From UBA1127 sp965116355 (lineage in GTDB: Bacteria > Chloroflexota > Dehalococcoidia > Lucifugimonadales > UBA1127), in assembly GCA_965116355.1 (NCBI GenBank), contig OZ220679.1, forward strand, positions 2,170,001 to 2,234,000: DNA of 64,000 nt, read 5' to 3'. Shown here piece by piece: positions 26,959 to 35,400 of the stretch; the first letter of the stretch is position 1; each line of letters starts with the position of its first letter. Under the pieces are notes generated by a model. That model was given only the letters and a program-made list of their open reading frames with translations. It was not told the DNA's origin and searched no databases. The position numbers and the translations under genes were made by a program.

Positions 26959-27813
26959 ATGATTCTGACGCCGGAAGTCCACGACCTGATCGACCGGGCC
27001 CTGCAGGAGGACCTGAGCATCGGCGACGCTACGACGGCGGCGCTGGTGCCGGAGGAGCTGCAGGCCACGGCCACGCTGTTCGCGAAGCAGCCGGGGGTGC
27101 TGTGCGGCGTCGAGGTGGCGGCGGCGGTGTTCCGTCGCGTCGACCCGTCGCTCGTGGTGGAGCAGGCGCTGCGGGACGGCGACGTCATGGAGCGGGGCAG
27201 CGTCGCGCTGCGGGCGCGCGGCTCGGCGGCGGTGCTGCTGACGGCGGAGCGGACGGCGGTCAACTTCATGCAGCACCTGAGCGGCGTCGCGACGCTGACG
27301 GCGGTCTACGTGGATGCTGTCAAGGACACCGGCGCCACCATCATCGACACGCGGAAGACGCTGCCGGGGCTGCGGGCGCTGGAGAAGCACGCGGTGCGGT
27401 GCGGCGGCGGGCACAACCACCGGCAGAACCTGGGCGACGGCATCCTGATCAAGGACAACCACATCGCGGCGCTGCGGGGGTACGGCATGTCGCTTGGCGA
27501 CATCGTGCGGCAGGCGCACCGGCGGGCCTCCCACACCATCAAGGTGGAGGTGGAGGTGACGACGCTGGAGGAGGCCGAGGAGGCGCTCGACGCGGGGGCG
27601 GGGTTGCTGCTGCTGGACAACATGCCTCCGAAGCTGATGAAGCAGGCCGTCGAGCTGAACCGGGGTCGTGCGGTGCTGGAGGCCTCGGGCGGGATCAACC
27701 TCGACACGGTGCGGGCGGTGGCGGAGACGGGCGTTGACCTGATCTCGGTCGGGGCGCTGACGCACTCGGCGCCGGCGCTGGACATCAGCATGGACATTGC
27801 GTACGAGGGGTAG
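26959..27813 (+). CDS. nadC: Nicotinate-nucleotide pyrophosphorylase (carboxylating)
   Basis: Quinolinate phosphoribosyltransferase: quinolinate plus PRPP gives nicotinate mononucleotide, CO2 and PPi, completing the NadB-NadA-NadC route. 284 residues. Signature segments: NFMQHLSGVATLT, DTRKTLPGLRALEKHAVRCG, HNHRQNLGDGILIKDNHI, VEVTTLEEAEEAL and LEASGGINLDTVR. Confidence 0.96.
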   Translation: MILTPEVHDLIDRALQEDLSIGDATTAALVPEELQATATLFAKQPGVLCGVEVAAAVFRRVDPSLVVEQALRDGDVMERGSVALRARGSAAVLLTAERTAVNFMQHLSGVATLTAVYVDAVKDTGATIIDTRKTLPGLRALEKHAVRCGGGHNHRQNLGDGILIKDNHIAALRGYGMSLGDIVRQAHRRASHTIKVEVEVTTLEEAEEALDAGAGLLLLDNMPPKLMKQAVELNRGRAVLEASGGINLDTVRAVAETGVDLISVGALTHSAPALDISMDIAYEG

Positions 27814-27831
27814 GGGGCTGGGCGCGGCCAC

Positions 27832-28098
27832 CTACGATGAGGCTGCCGCCAGCCGCTTGCCGCGCTTGGCTGGCTTGGGCAGCGACGCGCTGGGCACGGA
27901 CATGACGAGCTCGACGGCGCCCGGCTCCGGGATGGGCTGCCCCCTCTTCAGGAGCTCGTCAATGTAAATCTCGATTCCCTCACAGATGAGCCTGAATGTC
28001 TCGTCGCGCGTTTTTGCGGTGGCGATACAGCCGGGGAGATCCGGCACATAGGCCGCATAGTTGTTGGGAGCCCGTTCAATGATTATTGCGTAGGCCAT
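27832..28098 (-). CDS. HicB-family antitoxin-like protein, no HicA partner
   Basis: 88-residue protein with the partial RNase H fold of HicB: MAYAIIIERAPNNYAAYVPD, then LPGCIATAKTRDETFRLICEGI and EIYIDELLKRGQPIPEP. The ATG at 28098 has AAGGAG at 7-10 nt; longer frames upstream overlap dtd. No HicA-type double-stranded-RNA-binding toxin is found on either side, so this is an orphan. It may regulate through its fold alone or be a relic. The C-terminus is lysine/arginine-rich. Confidence 0.82.
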   Translation of the reverse strand: MAYAIIIERAPNNYAAYVPDLPGCIATAKTRDETFRLICEGIEIYIDELLKRGQPIPEPGAVELVMSVPSASLPKPAKRGKRLAAASS

Positions 28099-28115
28099 TG
28101 CCGTTGCTCCTTGCT

Positions 28116-28583
28116 TCAAGCTCGCCTTCTTGGCTCGTGGCGGTCTGCGCTGTCCAGCAGGATGGTGACGGGGCCGTCGTTGTGGATTTCCACCTGCATG
28201 TAGCCGCCGAAGACGCCGGTGACGACGTCCGCGCACGCCTCGCGGAATAGGGCGACGGACTGCTCGTAGAGGGGCTCTGCGACCTCCGGCTGGGCGGCAC
28301 GAATGAAGCTGGGGCGGCGGCCCTTGCGGGTGTCGGCGTAGAGGGTGAACTGGCTGACGACCATCAGGCTGCCGCCGATGTCATCGAGGGACCGGTTGAA
28401 TCGGTTCTCGTCGTCGGGGAAGACGCGGAGGTTGACGGTTTTCTCGATGAGGTAGCGGGCGTCGTCGAGGGTGTCGCCATCGGTGATGCCGAGGAGGACG
28501 ACGAAGCCGACGCCAATGCTGCCCGTGAAGCTTCCGTCGACGGTGAGGGAGGCTGAGGACACCCGCTGGAGCAGGGCCCGCAT
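28116..28583 (-). CDS. dtd: D-aminoacyl-tRNA deacylase
   Basis: Removes D-amino acids (and glycine from tRNA-Ala) mischarged on tRNA. 155 residues. N-terminus MRALLQRVSSASLTVDG, active-site motif SLMVVSQFTLYADTRKGRRP and the cis Gly-Pro motif NDGPVTILLDS near the C-terminus, the chirality-checking loop. Its stop lies 18 nt before the HicB-like start on the same strand, and the FmdB-like gene ends 10 nt upstream. Confidence 0.95.
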   Translation of the reverse strand: MRALLQRVSSASLTVDGSFTGSIGVGFVVLLGITDGDTLDDARYLIEKTVNLRVFPDDENRFNRSLDDIGGSLMVVSQFTLYADTRKGRRPSFIRAAQPEVAEPLYEQSVALFREACADVVTGVFGGYMQVEIHNDGPVTILLDSADRHEPRRRA

Positions 28584-28592
28584 GGGAGGGGG

Positions 28593-28952
28593 CTAGCTGC
28601 TCGAGGACTCGGACGAGGCGGCGGCGGGGGCGCCGTGGTCGTGCGAGTGGGAGTGGCCGCCGTGCGAGTGGCTGTGGCCGTGGTCATGGGAATGGCCGTG
28701 GCCGTCGTCGCCGTGGGAGTGGCCATCGTCGGAGGATGACGATGGCGAATCGCCGTTGCCGAGGGTGCTCTTCTTCTTGCCGTAGTCGTTCACGTACCAG
28801 CCGCTGCCCTTGAAGATAACGGGGACCAGGCTGATCTGGCGGTCAGCCAACTGTCCGCACTGGGGGCAGTCCGTCATGGTGTCCGCGTCAAAACCCTGCC
28901 GCAACTCAAACTTGTGGCTGCAGCTTCGGCACATGTAGTCATACAACGGCAA
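28593..28952 (-). CDS. FmdB-type zinc-ribbon protein with His-rich tail
   Basis: 119 residues. Residues 1-60 are an FmdB/CxxC regulatory zinc ribbon: MPLYDYMCRSCSHKFELRQ, then MTDCPQCGQLADRQISLVP, followed by IFKGSGWYVNDYGKK. Residues about 70-110 are a run of HSH, HDH and HGG repeats, then a Ser-rich end. The tail resembles metal-storing or metal-delivering His-rich tails of nickel and zinc chaperones. FmdB proteins are of unclear function. Upstream of dtd on the same strand. Confidence 0.85.
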   Translation of the reverse strand: MPLYDYMCRSCSHKFELRQGFDADTMTDCPQCGQLADRQISLVPVIFKGSGWYVNDYGKKKSTLGNGDSPSSSSDDGHSHGDDGHGHSHDHGHSHSHGGHSHSHDHGAPAAASSESSSS

Positions 28953-29054
28953 AGCAAACCTCTAGCAGCAAGACGACAGGAACTCATCCTCCCAAAGCCT
29001 ACCAATTGCGCCAAGAAAGTGTCAAGAATTGCGGCCACGCGCGAGGGCGCGTGA

Positions 29055-29060
29055 TATACT
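29055..29060 (+). promoter_or_regulatory. Extended -10 box ahead of the selenoprotein gene
   Basis: TGATATACT gives an extended -10 (TG-N-TATACT), 36 nt before the ATG at 29097. The -35 is weak (TTGCGG at about 29029, 20 nt away). Confidence 0.4.
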
Positions 29061-29096
29061 TCCGCGAAACTCGTGAGAGCTTGCAAGGGGGCGGCC

Positions 29097-29726
29097 ATGT
29101 CCACAGAGTCACAGACCATCCCGGTCACCGTGTGGACGGACTACATCTGACCCTGGTGTTACATCGGCCTGGACAGGCTCGACAAGCTGCAGCAGGAATA
29201 CCCCGTCTCGATCCAGACGCGCGCGTTCTTCCTTCGGCCGGACATCCCGCCGGGAGGCAGAGAACGGCAACCCCGGCCGGGCGAAACCCCCGGCGGCGAG
29301 CTGAACGAACCGCTCCGCACGTACGCCCAGGAGGCGGGCTTCGTCATGCGCCGCAGCCCTCACACGCCGTACACCGTGCCGGCCCTGGAGGCGACGGAGT
29401 ACGCGAAGTCGATGGGGCTGGAGATGCCCTTCCACCACGCCTGCTTCCGCGCGCTGTGGGAGCGGGGCGAGGACATCGAGAAGACCGAGGTGCTGTCGGC
29501 CGTGGCGGAGGAGGTCGGGCTGGACCCGCGCGGGCTGGAGGAGGCGCTGCGGAAGCGGACGTACTCCGAGACCGTACAGGAGAGCTACCAGCAGGCAATC
29601 AGCTACGGGATCAACGGCATCCCGGCGTTTGTCGTCGGCCGCTACCTCTTCACGGGGGCGCACCCGTACGACTTCTTCAAGCAGGTGATGGAGCGGGTGC
29701 TGCAAGAGGGGCCGAACCCGGGTTAG
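29097..29726 (+). CDS. DsbA/FrnE-family oxidoreductase, probable selenoprotein (Sec18)
   Basis: Thioredoxin-fold protein of the DsbA/FrnE/HCCA-isomerase group, 209 residues if TGA at 29148-29150 (codon 18) is read as selenocysteine. Before it the frame reads VTVWTDYI; after it PWCYIGLDRLDKLQQ. In relatives this is DYxCPWCYIG, so the TGA sits exactly at the first redox Cys, giving UPWC. The same frame runs without another stop to 29726, through the helical insert and GINGIPAFVVGRYLF with the cis-Pro loop. A SECIS-like hairpin follows (29164-29182). A nonsense mutation is the alternative, but the rest of the frame is intact. ATG start after GGGGGCGG. Confidence 0.88.
29148..29182 (+). promoter_or_regulatory. 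UGA(Sec) codon and bacterial SECIS-like hairpin
   Basis: TGA at 29148-29150. Stem TCG+GCCT (29164-29170), apical loop GGAC (29171-29174), AGGC (29175-29178), bulged T (29179), CGA (29180-29182): 7 bp. The loop starts 20 nt after the TGA and its first two bases are G. Both agree with known bacterial SECIS rules (16-37 nt, G in the first two loop positions). Confidence 0.8.
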
Positions 29727-29755
29727 CCTTCATGCCGCGTCAATCCCCTTCCATT

Positions 29756-29775
29756 TCCGGGCTTCCGAGCCCGGA
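29756..29775 (+). terminator. Hairpin after the selenoprotein gene
   Basis: Perfect 8-bp stem TCCGGGCT/AGCCCGGA with TCCG loop, 30 nt after the stop. No T tract follows. Confidence 0.5.
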
Positions 29776-29894
29776 CTGCTAACCCTCGTCTTCAGGCGCC
29801 GTTTCAACCTACGATGCCGCGCAAGGCGATCCACAGTACCGCCATGCGCACCGTGTGAATGCACGCCATTGGATGACGTGACCGGAGGGGGAGA

Positions 29895-31976
29895 ATGGTT
29901 GGACTGGTGTCCCGGCTCAACAGCATGAGCACCGGGCAAGTAGTGGCAATCTGGATCGTCGTGGCTGTCATTCTTGGCATTGGCGCGGTGGTCTTCATAC
30001 AGAACCGGGACACCGGAGAATCGGCCGCAGAGGTGGAGCTGGAGGAGGGGCAGCAGCTGGTCCAGGTGGTCCGGGGGGACCTGGTCAACCAGATCACCAG
30101 CAGCGGCAGCGTGGTCTTCCCCAACCGGCAGGAGGTCTCCTTCGGCGTCGCCGGCACCATTGGTGAGATCCTCGTCAGCGAGGGCGACTCGGTGACGGCG
30201 GGGCAGGAGCTGGCGCGACTGGACGCGACGACGGTCACCAACCTGGAACGGGACCTGGCGCAGGCGGAGGCCGACCTGCAGCGTTCACGGGAGACGCTGG
30301 AGGAGCTCATGGAGCCACCGACGGCGCTCGAGGTCGTCGAGGCTGAGGCGGCCATCGCGAAGGCGGAGCTGGCCGTGCAGAACGCGCAAGAGGCGCTACA
30401 GGAGATAGAGGACCCGTTCACGCAGGAGGAGATCGACGAGGCGTTGGACGGCGTGGCCTCGGCAGAGGAAGCGCTGGCCGAGGCTCGGGATAGCCTGCAG
30501 GACGTCATCGACGAGCACGCAGACAGAGTCGGCGCGGCGGTCGAGGCGCTGGATGAGGTGAAGGCGTCGTACCAGGAGGTCGTCACCAACTTCCTCGGGC
30601 AGACGCTGACGGAGCCGGACTACCGCCTCACCCCGGAAGAGTTCTTCGACGCCTATGGCATCGACCTGAGAACCTTCTTTTCAGACGTGCGGCTGGAGGA
30701 CGCCGTGACGTCGGTGCTGCCGCTGGCGCCGGGGCCGATGGAAGAGCTGGACGACCCGGAGACGCCGTGGGACGAGCTCACGGTGTACCGATGGATCGTG
30801 CTGTATCCGGGCACGATTTACGGCAACTGCGAGGGCATCGCCACGGCGCCGCAGGACGTGTGCGTGCTGCAAGACATGGAGAGGGCCTGGAGCAAGGTCG
30901 ACTCGGCGCAGGACGCCGTGGACACGGCATGGGACAACGCCGAGACGGCCGAGGACAACGCGAACAAGGCGGTGGACTCGGCAGAGGAAGCGCTGGAGCG
31001 GGCCGAGGAGCGGCTGGAAGAGGTCTACGTGACCTCCGACAACCTGGAAGTCCAGGTGAAGGTGCATGACGTCGCGGTGGCGAATGCGGAGCTGGACGAC
31101 GCGCGGACCAAGCTCGACGAGCTGGACGATCCGCCCGACGAGACGACCGTGTCGCTGCGGGAGGCGCAGATCGCCGCGAACGAGGCGTCGCTGACGCTGG
31201 CCATGGAGCAGCTGGAGCTCGTCACGCTGGTGGCCCCATTCGGGGGGCAGGTAAGCGCCGTGTACGTGGACGCGGGAACCACCTTCAACGCCAACGCCGC
31301 GAACACCGCGATCCTGGGGATCGTGGACACGTCGGTTGCGGAGGTCGACGCGCGGCTGGACGAGATCGACGTGCTGAACGTGCAGGTGGGCGCGGAGGTG
31401 GTCGTCGAGCTCGACGGGCTGCCGGGCGCGGGGCTGCCGGGCGTGGTGCGGGAGATCTCGCAGACGGGCGAGAACCAGCAGGGCGTCGTGACGTATCCCA
31501 TCCAGATTTCCCTGCAGACACCACCCGTGTTGCAGCTCCGGGAAGGGCTGAGCGCCACGGCGAACATCGTGCTGCAGCAGGAGTCGGACGTGCTGCTCAT
31601 CCCCGTCACCTCGATAGCGGGAACGGTTGCCCAGCCCACGGTGCTGGTGAGCGTGGGCGGCGAGGTGATGGAGCGGGAAGTGACCCTGGGCGCGTCCGAC
31701 GGTTTCTGGATGATCGTGCAGGACGGCGTGACGGAGGGCGACAGCCTCGTGTCGACGGGCGGCGTGGGCGACGCGCCGAACTTCGGGAACATCGCGCGGC
31801 TTGGCGGGCTCGGCGGCCTGGGAGGGGCGGGTCTCGGCGGCGGAGCGGGTAACCTCACGCCGGAACAGCGGCAGGCGCTGCGGGAGCAGTTCCGGCAGGC
31901 GGGCGGCTTCGGCGGGCAGGGCGCCGGCGCCGGTGGACGCCGCGGCCAGGGCGCGGGCCAAGGTCCGGGGCAGTAG
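29895..31976 (+). CDS. HlyD/MacA-type periplasmic adaptor of an efflux system
   Basis: Membrane-fusion protein, 693 residues, much longer than typical MacA (about 370). One N-terminal membrane anchor (VVAIWIVVAVILGIGAVVFI, about 15-34), half of the lipoyl domain (SFGVAGTIGEILVSEGDSV), a very long helical hairpin (about 110-430) interrupted by a non-helical insert, the second lipoyl half (LVTLVAPFGGQVSAVYVDAG), a beta-barrel, and a Gly-rich tail ending GQGAGQGPGQ. ATG start after GGAGGGGGAG. First gene of an operon with the ATPase at 31987 and the permease at 32703. The substrate could be a peptide, antibiotic or lipoprotein. Confidence 0.9.
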   Translation: MVGLVSRLNSMSTGQVVAIWIVVAVILGIGAVVFIQNRDTGESAAEVELEEGQQLVQVVRGDLVNQITSSGSVVFPNRQEVSFGVAGTIGEILVSEGDSVTAGQELARLDATTVTNLERDLAQAEADLQRSRETLEELMEPPTALEVVEAEAAIAKAELAVQNAQEALQEIEDPFTQEEIDEALDGVASAEEALAEARDSLQDVIDEHADRVGAAVEALDEVKASYQEVVTNFLGQTLTEPDYRLTPEEFFDAYGIDLRTFFSDVRLEDAVTSVLPLAPGPMEELDDPETPWDELTVYRWIVLYPGTIYGNCEGIATAPQDVCVLQDMERAWSKVDSAQDAVDTAWDNAETAEDNANKAVDSAEEALERAEERLEEVYVTSDNLEVQVKVHDVAVANAELDDARTKLDELDDPPDETTVSLREAQIAANEASLTLAMEQLELVTLVAPFGGQVSAVYVDAGTTFNANAANTAILGIVDTSVAEVDARLDEIDVLNVQVGAEVVVELDGLPGAGLPGVVREISQTGENQQGVVTYPIQISLQTPPVLQLREGLSATANIVLQQESDVLLIPVTSIAGTVAQPTVLVSVGGEVMEREVTLGASDGFWMIVQDGVTEGDSLVSTGGVGDAPNFGNIARLGGLGGLGGAGLGGGAGNLTPEQRQALREQFRQAGGFGGQGAGAGGRRGQGAGQGPGQ

Positions 31977-31986
31977 GAGCGCCGAC

Positions 31987-32706
31987 ATGCAACAGGCAAG
32001 GCCGGTCATCTCCATCCAGAACGTGACGAAGACCTACCAGATGGGCCACGTGCGCGTGAACGCCCTGCAGGGGGTCAGCCTCACCGTGGAGCGTGGCGAG
32101 ATGCTGGCGGTCATGGGACCGTCGGGATCGGGCAAGTCGACGATGATGAACATCATCGGGTGCCTGGACGTGCCGACCGCGGGCCGGTACTTCCTGGAGG
32201 GGGAGGACGTCCGGGCGATGAACGACAACCAACTGGCGTCTATCCGGCAGGGCAAGATCGGGTTCGTGTTCCAGACTTACAACCTGCTGCAACGGGCGAC
32301 TGCGCTGGCGAACGTGGAGATGCCGCTGATGTACGGGAACGGACACAACCGGCGGGCGCGGGCGCTGGAGGCGCTCGATCGAGTGGGGCTCGCACACCGG
32401 GCGAGGCACATGCCGACGGAGCTGTCGGGCGGCGAGCAGCAGCGCGTCGGCATTGCGCGGGCGCTGGTGAAGGAGCCGTCGATCCTGCTGGCGGACGAGC
32501 CGACGGGCAACCTCGACACCCGGTCGAGCGACGAGATCCTGGCGGTCATCCAGGACCTGAACCGGAACGAGGGCCTGACGATCGTGCTGGTGACGCACGA
32601 GACGGACATCGCGCAGCACACGCGGCGCGTCGTCTCATTCCGGGACGGGCTGGTGGTGGATGACGCGCCGGTGGCGCAACCCCTGCTGGCGGGGCAGCAC
32701 GCATGA
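31987..32706 (+). CDS. MacB/LolD-type ABC transporter ATPase
   Basis: 239-residue nucleotide-binding subunit of a type VII (MacB-like) ABC system. Walker A GPSGSGKSTMMN near residue 42, Q-loop FVFQTYNLL, signature LSGGEQQRVGIARAL, Walker B ILLADEPTGNLD, H-loop VTHE. The ATG at 31987 was chosen because the preceding in-frame stretch is the reading-frame shadow of the adaptor gene. Its stop overlaps the permease start (ATGA at 32703), so ATPase and permease are coupled. Separate ATPase and permease chains, unlike E. coli MacB. Confidence 0.95.
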   Translation: MQQARPVISIQNVTKTYQMGHVRVNALQGVSLTVERGEMLAVMGPSGSGKSTMMNIIGCLDVPTAGRYFLEGEDVRAMNDNQLASIRQGKIGFVFQTYNLLQRATALANVEMPLMYGNGHNRRARALEALDRVGLAHRARHMPTELSGGEQQRVGIARALVKEPSILLADEPTGNLDTRSSDEILAVIQDLNRNEGLTIVLVTHETDIAQHTRRVVSFRDGLVVDDAPVAQPLLAGQHA

Positions 32707-33946
32707 GCCCGATGACCACATTCCTGACGGCGCTGAACGCGCTGAACTCGAACAAGCTGCGCTCGGGGCTGACGCTGCTGGGCATCATCATCGGCGTGAC
32801 GGCGGTGATCGCGCTGACGGCCATCGGCAACGGGGCGCAGGAGACGATCACGGCGCGCATCCAGTCGCTGGGCACGAACCTGCTATTCGTGCGGCCGGGG
32901 GCCACCAGCACATTCGGGTTTGCGGGCGCGGCAGGGAGCGCGGCGACGCTGACGCTGGAGGACTCGGAGGCGCTGATGGACCCGGTGCTGGCGTCGCACG
33001 TGGTGGACGTGGCGCCGGAGACGAGCACGCGGTCGCAGGTGGTCTTCGAGAGGGAGAACACCAACACGCAGATTCTTGGGGTCACGCCCTCATACCTTCC
33101 CGTGCGGGCATACGAGCTGGCGGACGGCCGGTCGATCTCGGAGGAGGACATCGCGCGGCGGTCGCAGGTGGCGGTGCTGGCATCGGAGACGGCGGAGGAA
33201 CTGTTCGGGCTTCGGCAGCCGGTGGGGCACACGATCAAAATCGGCGGGCGGCCGTTCGAGGTGGTCGGGCTGCTGGAGCCCAAGGGGGGACGGGCTTCGG
33301 CAACCAGGACGACCGCATCCTGGTGCCCGTCTCGACGGCGTACTACCGGCTGGGGGCGCAGCGCACGCCGGGCGGCGAGATCACGGTGCAGAACATCAAC
33401 GTGCAGATTGCCAGCGAGGACGTGAGCGACGCGGCGACGGAGCAGATCAGCGGCATCCTTCGGCTGCGGCATCGCATCACGGACGAGGACGACTTCACGG
33501 TCACCAGCCAGGTGGAGACGATCGAGACACTGGAGGAGACCACGCAGACCTTCGTCATCTTCCTGGGCGCCATCGCGAGCATCGCGCTGCTGGTGGGCGG
33601 CATCGGCATCATGAACATCATGCTGGTGTCGGTGACGGAGCGGACGCGGGAGATCGGGATCCGGAAGGCGATGGGGGCCAAACGGCGCGACATCCTCTCG
33701 CAGTTCCTGGTGGAGGCGGTGCTGCTGAGCCTGACGGGCGGCATCATCGGCGTGGGGCTGGGGTACGGGTTCACGTACTTCTTCGACGACGTGGAGCTGG
33801 GCGGGCAGGCGCTGAACATGGTGTTCAGCGGGGACATCGCGGTCATTGCGACGGCGGTGTCGGGGGCCATCGGGCTGTTCTTCGGCATCTACCCGGCGAT
33901 GCAGGCGGCGAGGCTGCACCCGATCGAGGCGCTGCGGCACGAGTAG
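32703..33946 (+). pseudogene. MacB/FtsX-type permease with frameshift at a G6 run
   Basis: MacB-fold permease of about 414 residues split over two frames. Bases 32703 to about 33289 encode the first helix (TLLGIIIGVTAVIALTAIG) and the large extracellular MacB domain up to VVGLLEPKG. The remaining part to 33946 is read one base back: TGFGNQDDRILVPVS, then three helices with GGIGIMNIMLVSVTERTREI. The switch is at six Gs, 33284-33289; one more G would restore the frame. Both halves are well conserved, so a homopolymer sequencing error or a -1 slip on G-GGG-GGA is more likely than decay. Confidence 0.85.
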
Positions 33947-33988
33947 GGGGGGCGCCATCCTCTCCGCCCCTCTGGGTTCCCGCCTGCT

Positions 33989-34023
33989 GTCGCCCGAAGC
34001 CTCTCAATGAGGCTTCGGGCGAC
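33989..34023 (+). terminator. Terminator of the MacAB-type operon
   Basis: Perfect 15-bp stem GTCGCCCGAAGCCTC / GAGGCTTCGGGCGAC with loop TCAAT, 43 nt after the permease stop. It runs directly into an H3 repeat. Confidence 0.7.
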
Positions 34024-34132
34024 CCCTTCGACAGGCTCAGGGCGAACGGCTGAGGGGGCGTGGGAGTGGCGAGGGCTGGTGGTGGGGATACTGGGCACCG
34101 GCTTTCGCCGGTGAAACATCGGGGTGGGAGTA
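34024..34132. repeat. H3 and H2 repeats
   Basis: CCTTCGACAGGCTCAGGGCG (H3) at 34024-34050 and an H2 hairpin CACCGGCTTTCGCCGGTG with AAACAT at 34095-34118. Confidence 0.7.
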
Positions 34133-34160
34133 TCGTTAGGCCAGTGAGGCGACGGTTGTG

Positions 34161-34166
34161 TATAAT
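34161..34166 (+). promoter_or_regulatory. -10 box upstream of the extradiol dioxygenase
   Basis: Perfect TATAAT at 34161-34166, about 67 nt ahead of the ATG at 34233. No clear -35 box at 17 nt. Confidence 0.45.
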
Positions 34167-34232
34167 CGGGGTACGGAAAGACCTGCGGCCTTGTGAGTGT
34201 CGTGGGCTCGTACAACACAGGAGGAAACGGAC

Positions 34233-35204
34233 ATGGCAGAGATCGTGATTGGGCTGGGGACGTCGCACAGCCCGCAGCTTAGCCTGACGCCGGAGACCTG
34301 GCCGCTCCACGCGGAGAACGACAAGCGGAACCCGCACCTGTACGGCCTCGATGGAGTGCACCACACCTACGAGGAAGTGCTGGATATGGCGGACCCGGCC
34401 ATCGAGAAGCAGCTCAACCCGGAGCTGTGGCAGAAGCGGTACGACATCTGCCAGAATGGCATCGCGACGGTGAGCGCGAAGCTGGCGGAGGCGAACGTGG
34501 ACGCCGTCATCGTCATCGGCGACGACCAGGAGGAGGTCTTCCAGGAGGACAACTTCCCAGCGATGGCCGTGTACTGGGGTGACACGATGTGGAACATCCC
34601 GGACAGCCTGCAGGCCCCGCTGCGGCGCGCGGCGTGGTCTTACGGGCTGGAGGAGAAGGAGTACCCCATCGCGAAGGAGCTGGCGAGCCACATGCTCGGC
34701 TCGCTGATCGAGCAGGAGTTCGACGTGGCGCGGTCGCGGTACTTCCGCAAGGGGCAGGGCATGGGCCACGCGTTCAGCTTCATCTACACGCGGATCATGC
34801 AGGACAAGCTGATCCCGATGGTGCCGGTGATGCTGAACACCTACTTCCCGCCGAACCAGCCGACGCCGAAGCGCTCGTACAACCTGGGGCAGGCGATCCG
34901 CAACGCCGTCGAGGAGTGGGACAGCGACGCGCGGGTCGCAGTCATCGCGTCGGGCGGGCTGAGCCACTTCGTCATCAACGAGGAGCTGGACCAGAGCGTC
35001 ATCAAGGGGCTGCAGGCCCGGGACACCGAGGGGCTGTTCGGGCTGCCGCGGGAGCACCTGAACTCCGGGTCGTCGGAGATCCGCAACTGGATCACGACGT
35101 CGGGGGCGACGGAGCACATGGACTTCCACCTGATCGACTACGCGCCGTGCTACCGGTCGCCGGCGGGCACGGGCTGCGCGATGGCCTTCGGGTACTGGTC
35201 GTAG
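34233..35204 (+). CDS. Class III extradiol dioxygenase (LigB family)
   Basis: Fe(II) ring-cleavage dioxygenase catalytic subunit, 323 residues, protocatechuate 4,5-dioxygenase beta type. MAEIVIGLGTSHSPQLSL carries the first metal His; IVIGDDQEEVF, then YFPPNQPTPKRSYNLGQAIR and IASGGLSHFVINEELDQ contain the later active-site His and Asp/Glu. ATG with AGGAGG at 34219-34224; an in-frame start 36 nt earlier lacks an SD. No separate LigA subunit is adjacent. Likely opens a catechol-type ring, giving products of the kind FAA hydrolases process. Confidence 0.9.
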   Translation: MAEIVIGLGTSHSPQLSLTPETWPLHAENDKRNPHLYGLDGVHHTYEEVLDMADPAIEKQLNPELWQKRYDICQNGIATVSAKLAEANVDAVIVIGDDQEEVFQEDNFPAMAVYWGDTMWNIPDSLQAPLRRAAWSYGLEEKEYPIAKELASHMLGSLIEQEFDVARSRYFRKGQGMGHAFSFIYTRIMQDKLIPMVPVMLNTYFPPNQPTPKRSYNLGQAIRNAVEEWDSDARVAVIASGGLSHFVINEELDQSVIKGLQARDTEGLFGLPREHLNSGSSEIRNWITTSGATEHMDFHLIDYAPCYRSPAGTGCAMAFGYWS

Positions 35205-35400
35205 GGCGACAACCAACGGGCTTAGGCGCGCCCCCTCTGTTCGCCTCTCTGGATTCCCGTCTGCGCGGGAATGACGGGGGTGGAGGGAGGGGGCGCGGTG
35301 CGTCTTGGGGGCGGGCGGCCACAAGGGCCGCCCGTTCATGCCCTTCGAGAGCCTCAGGACAGGCTTCGACAGGCTCAGGGCGAACGGGGTTCTGGAGGCT
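35205..35400. repeat. Repeat cluster: H1, H4, H3
   Basis: H1 at 35251-35278 (GGATTCCCGTCTGCGCGGGAATGACGG), H4 hairpin CGGGCGGCC/ACAAG/GGCCGCCCG at 35312-35334, H3 at 35341-35387. No gene. Confidence 0.75.

Noticed and set aside
29006..29782. 258-codon plus-strand frame over the selenoprotein gene
   Set aside because: Arg/Gly/Ala-rich shadow; the true frame is the one with the thioredoxin-fold sequence and TGA.
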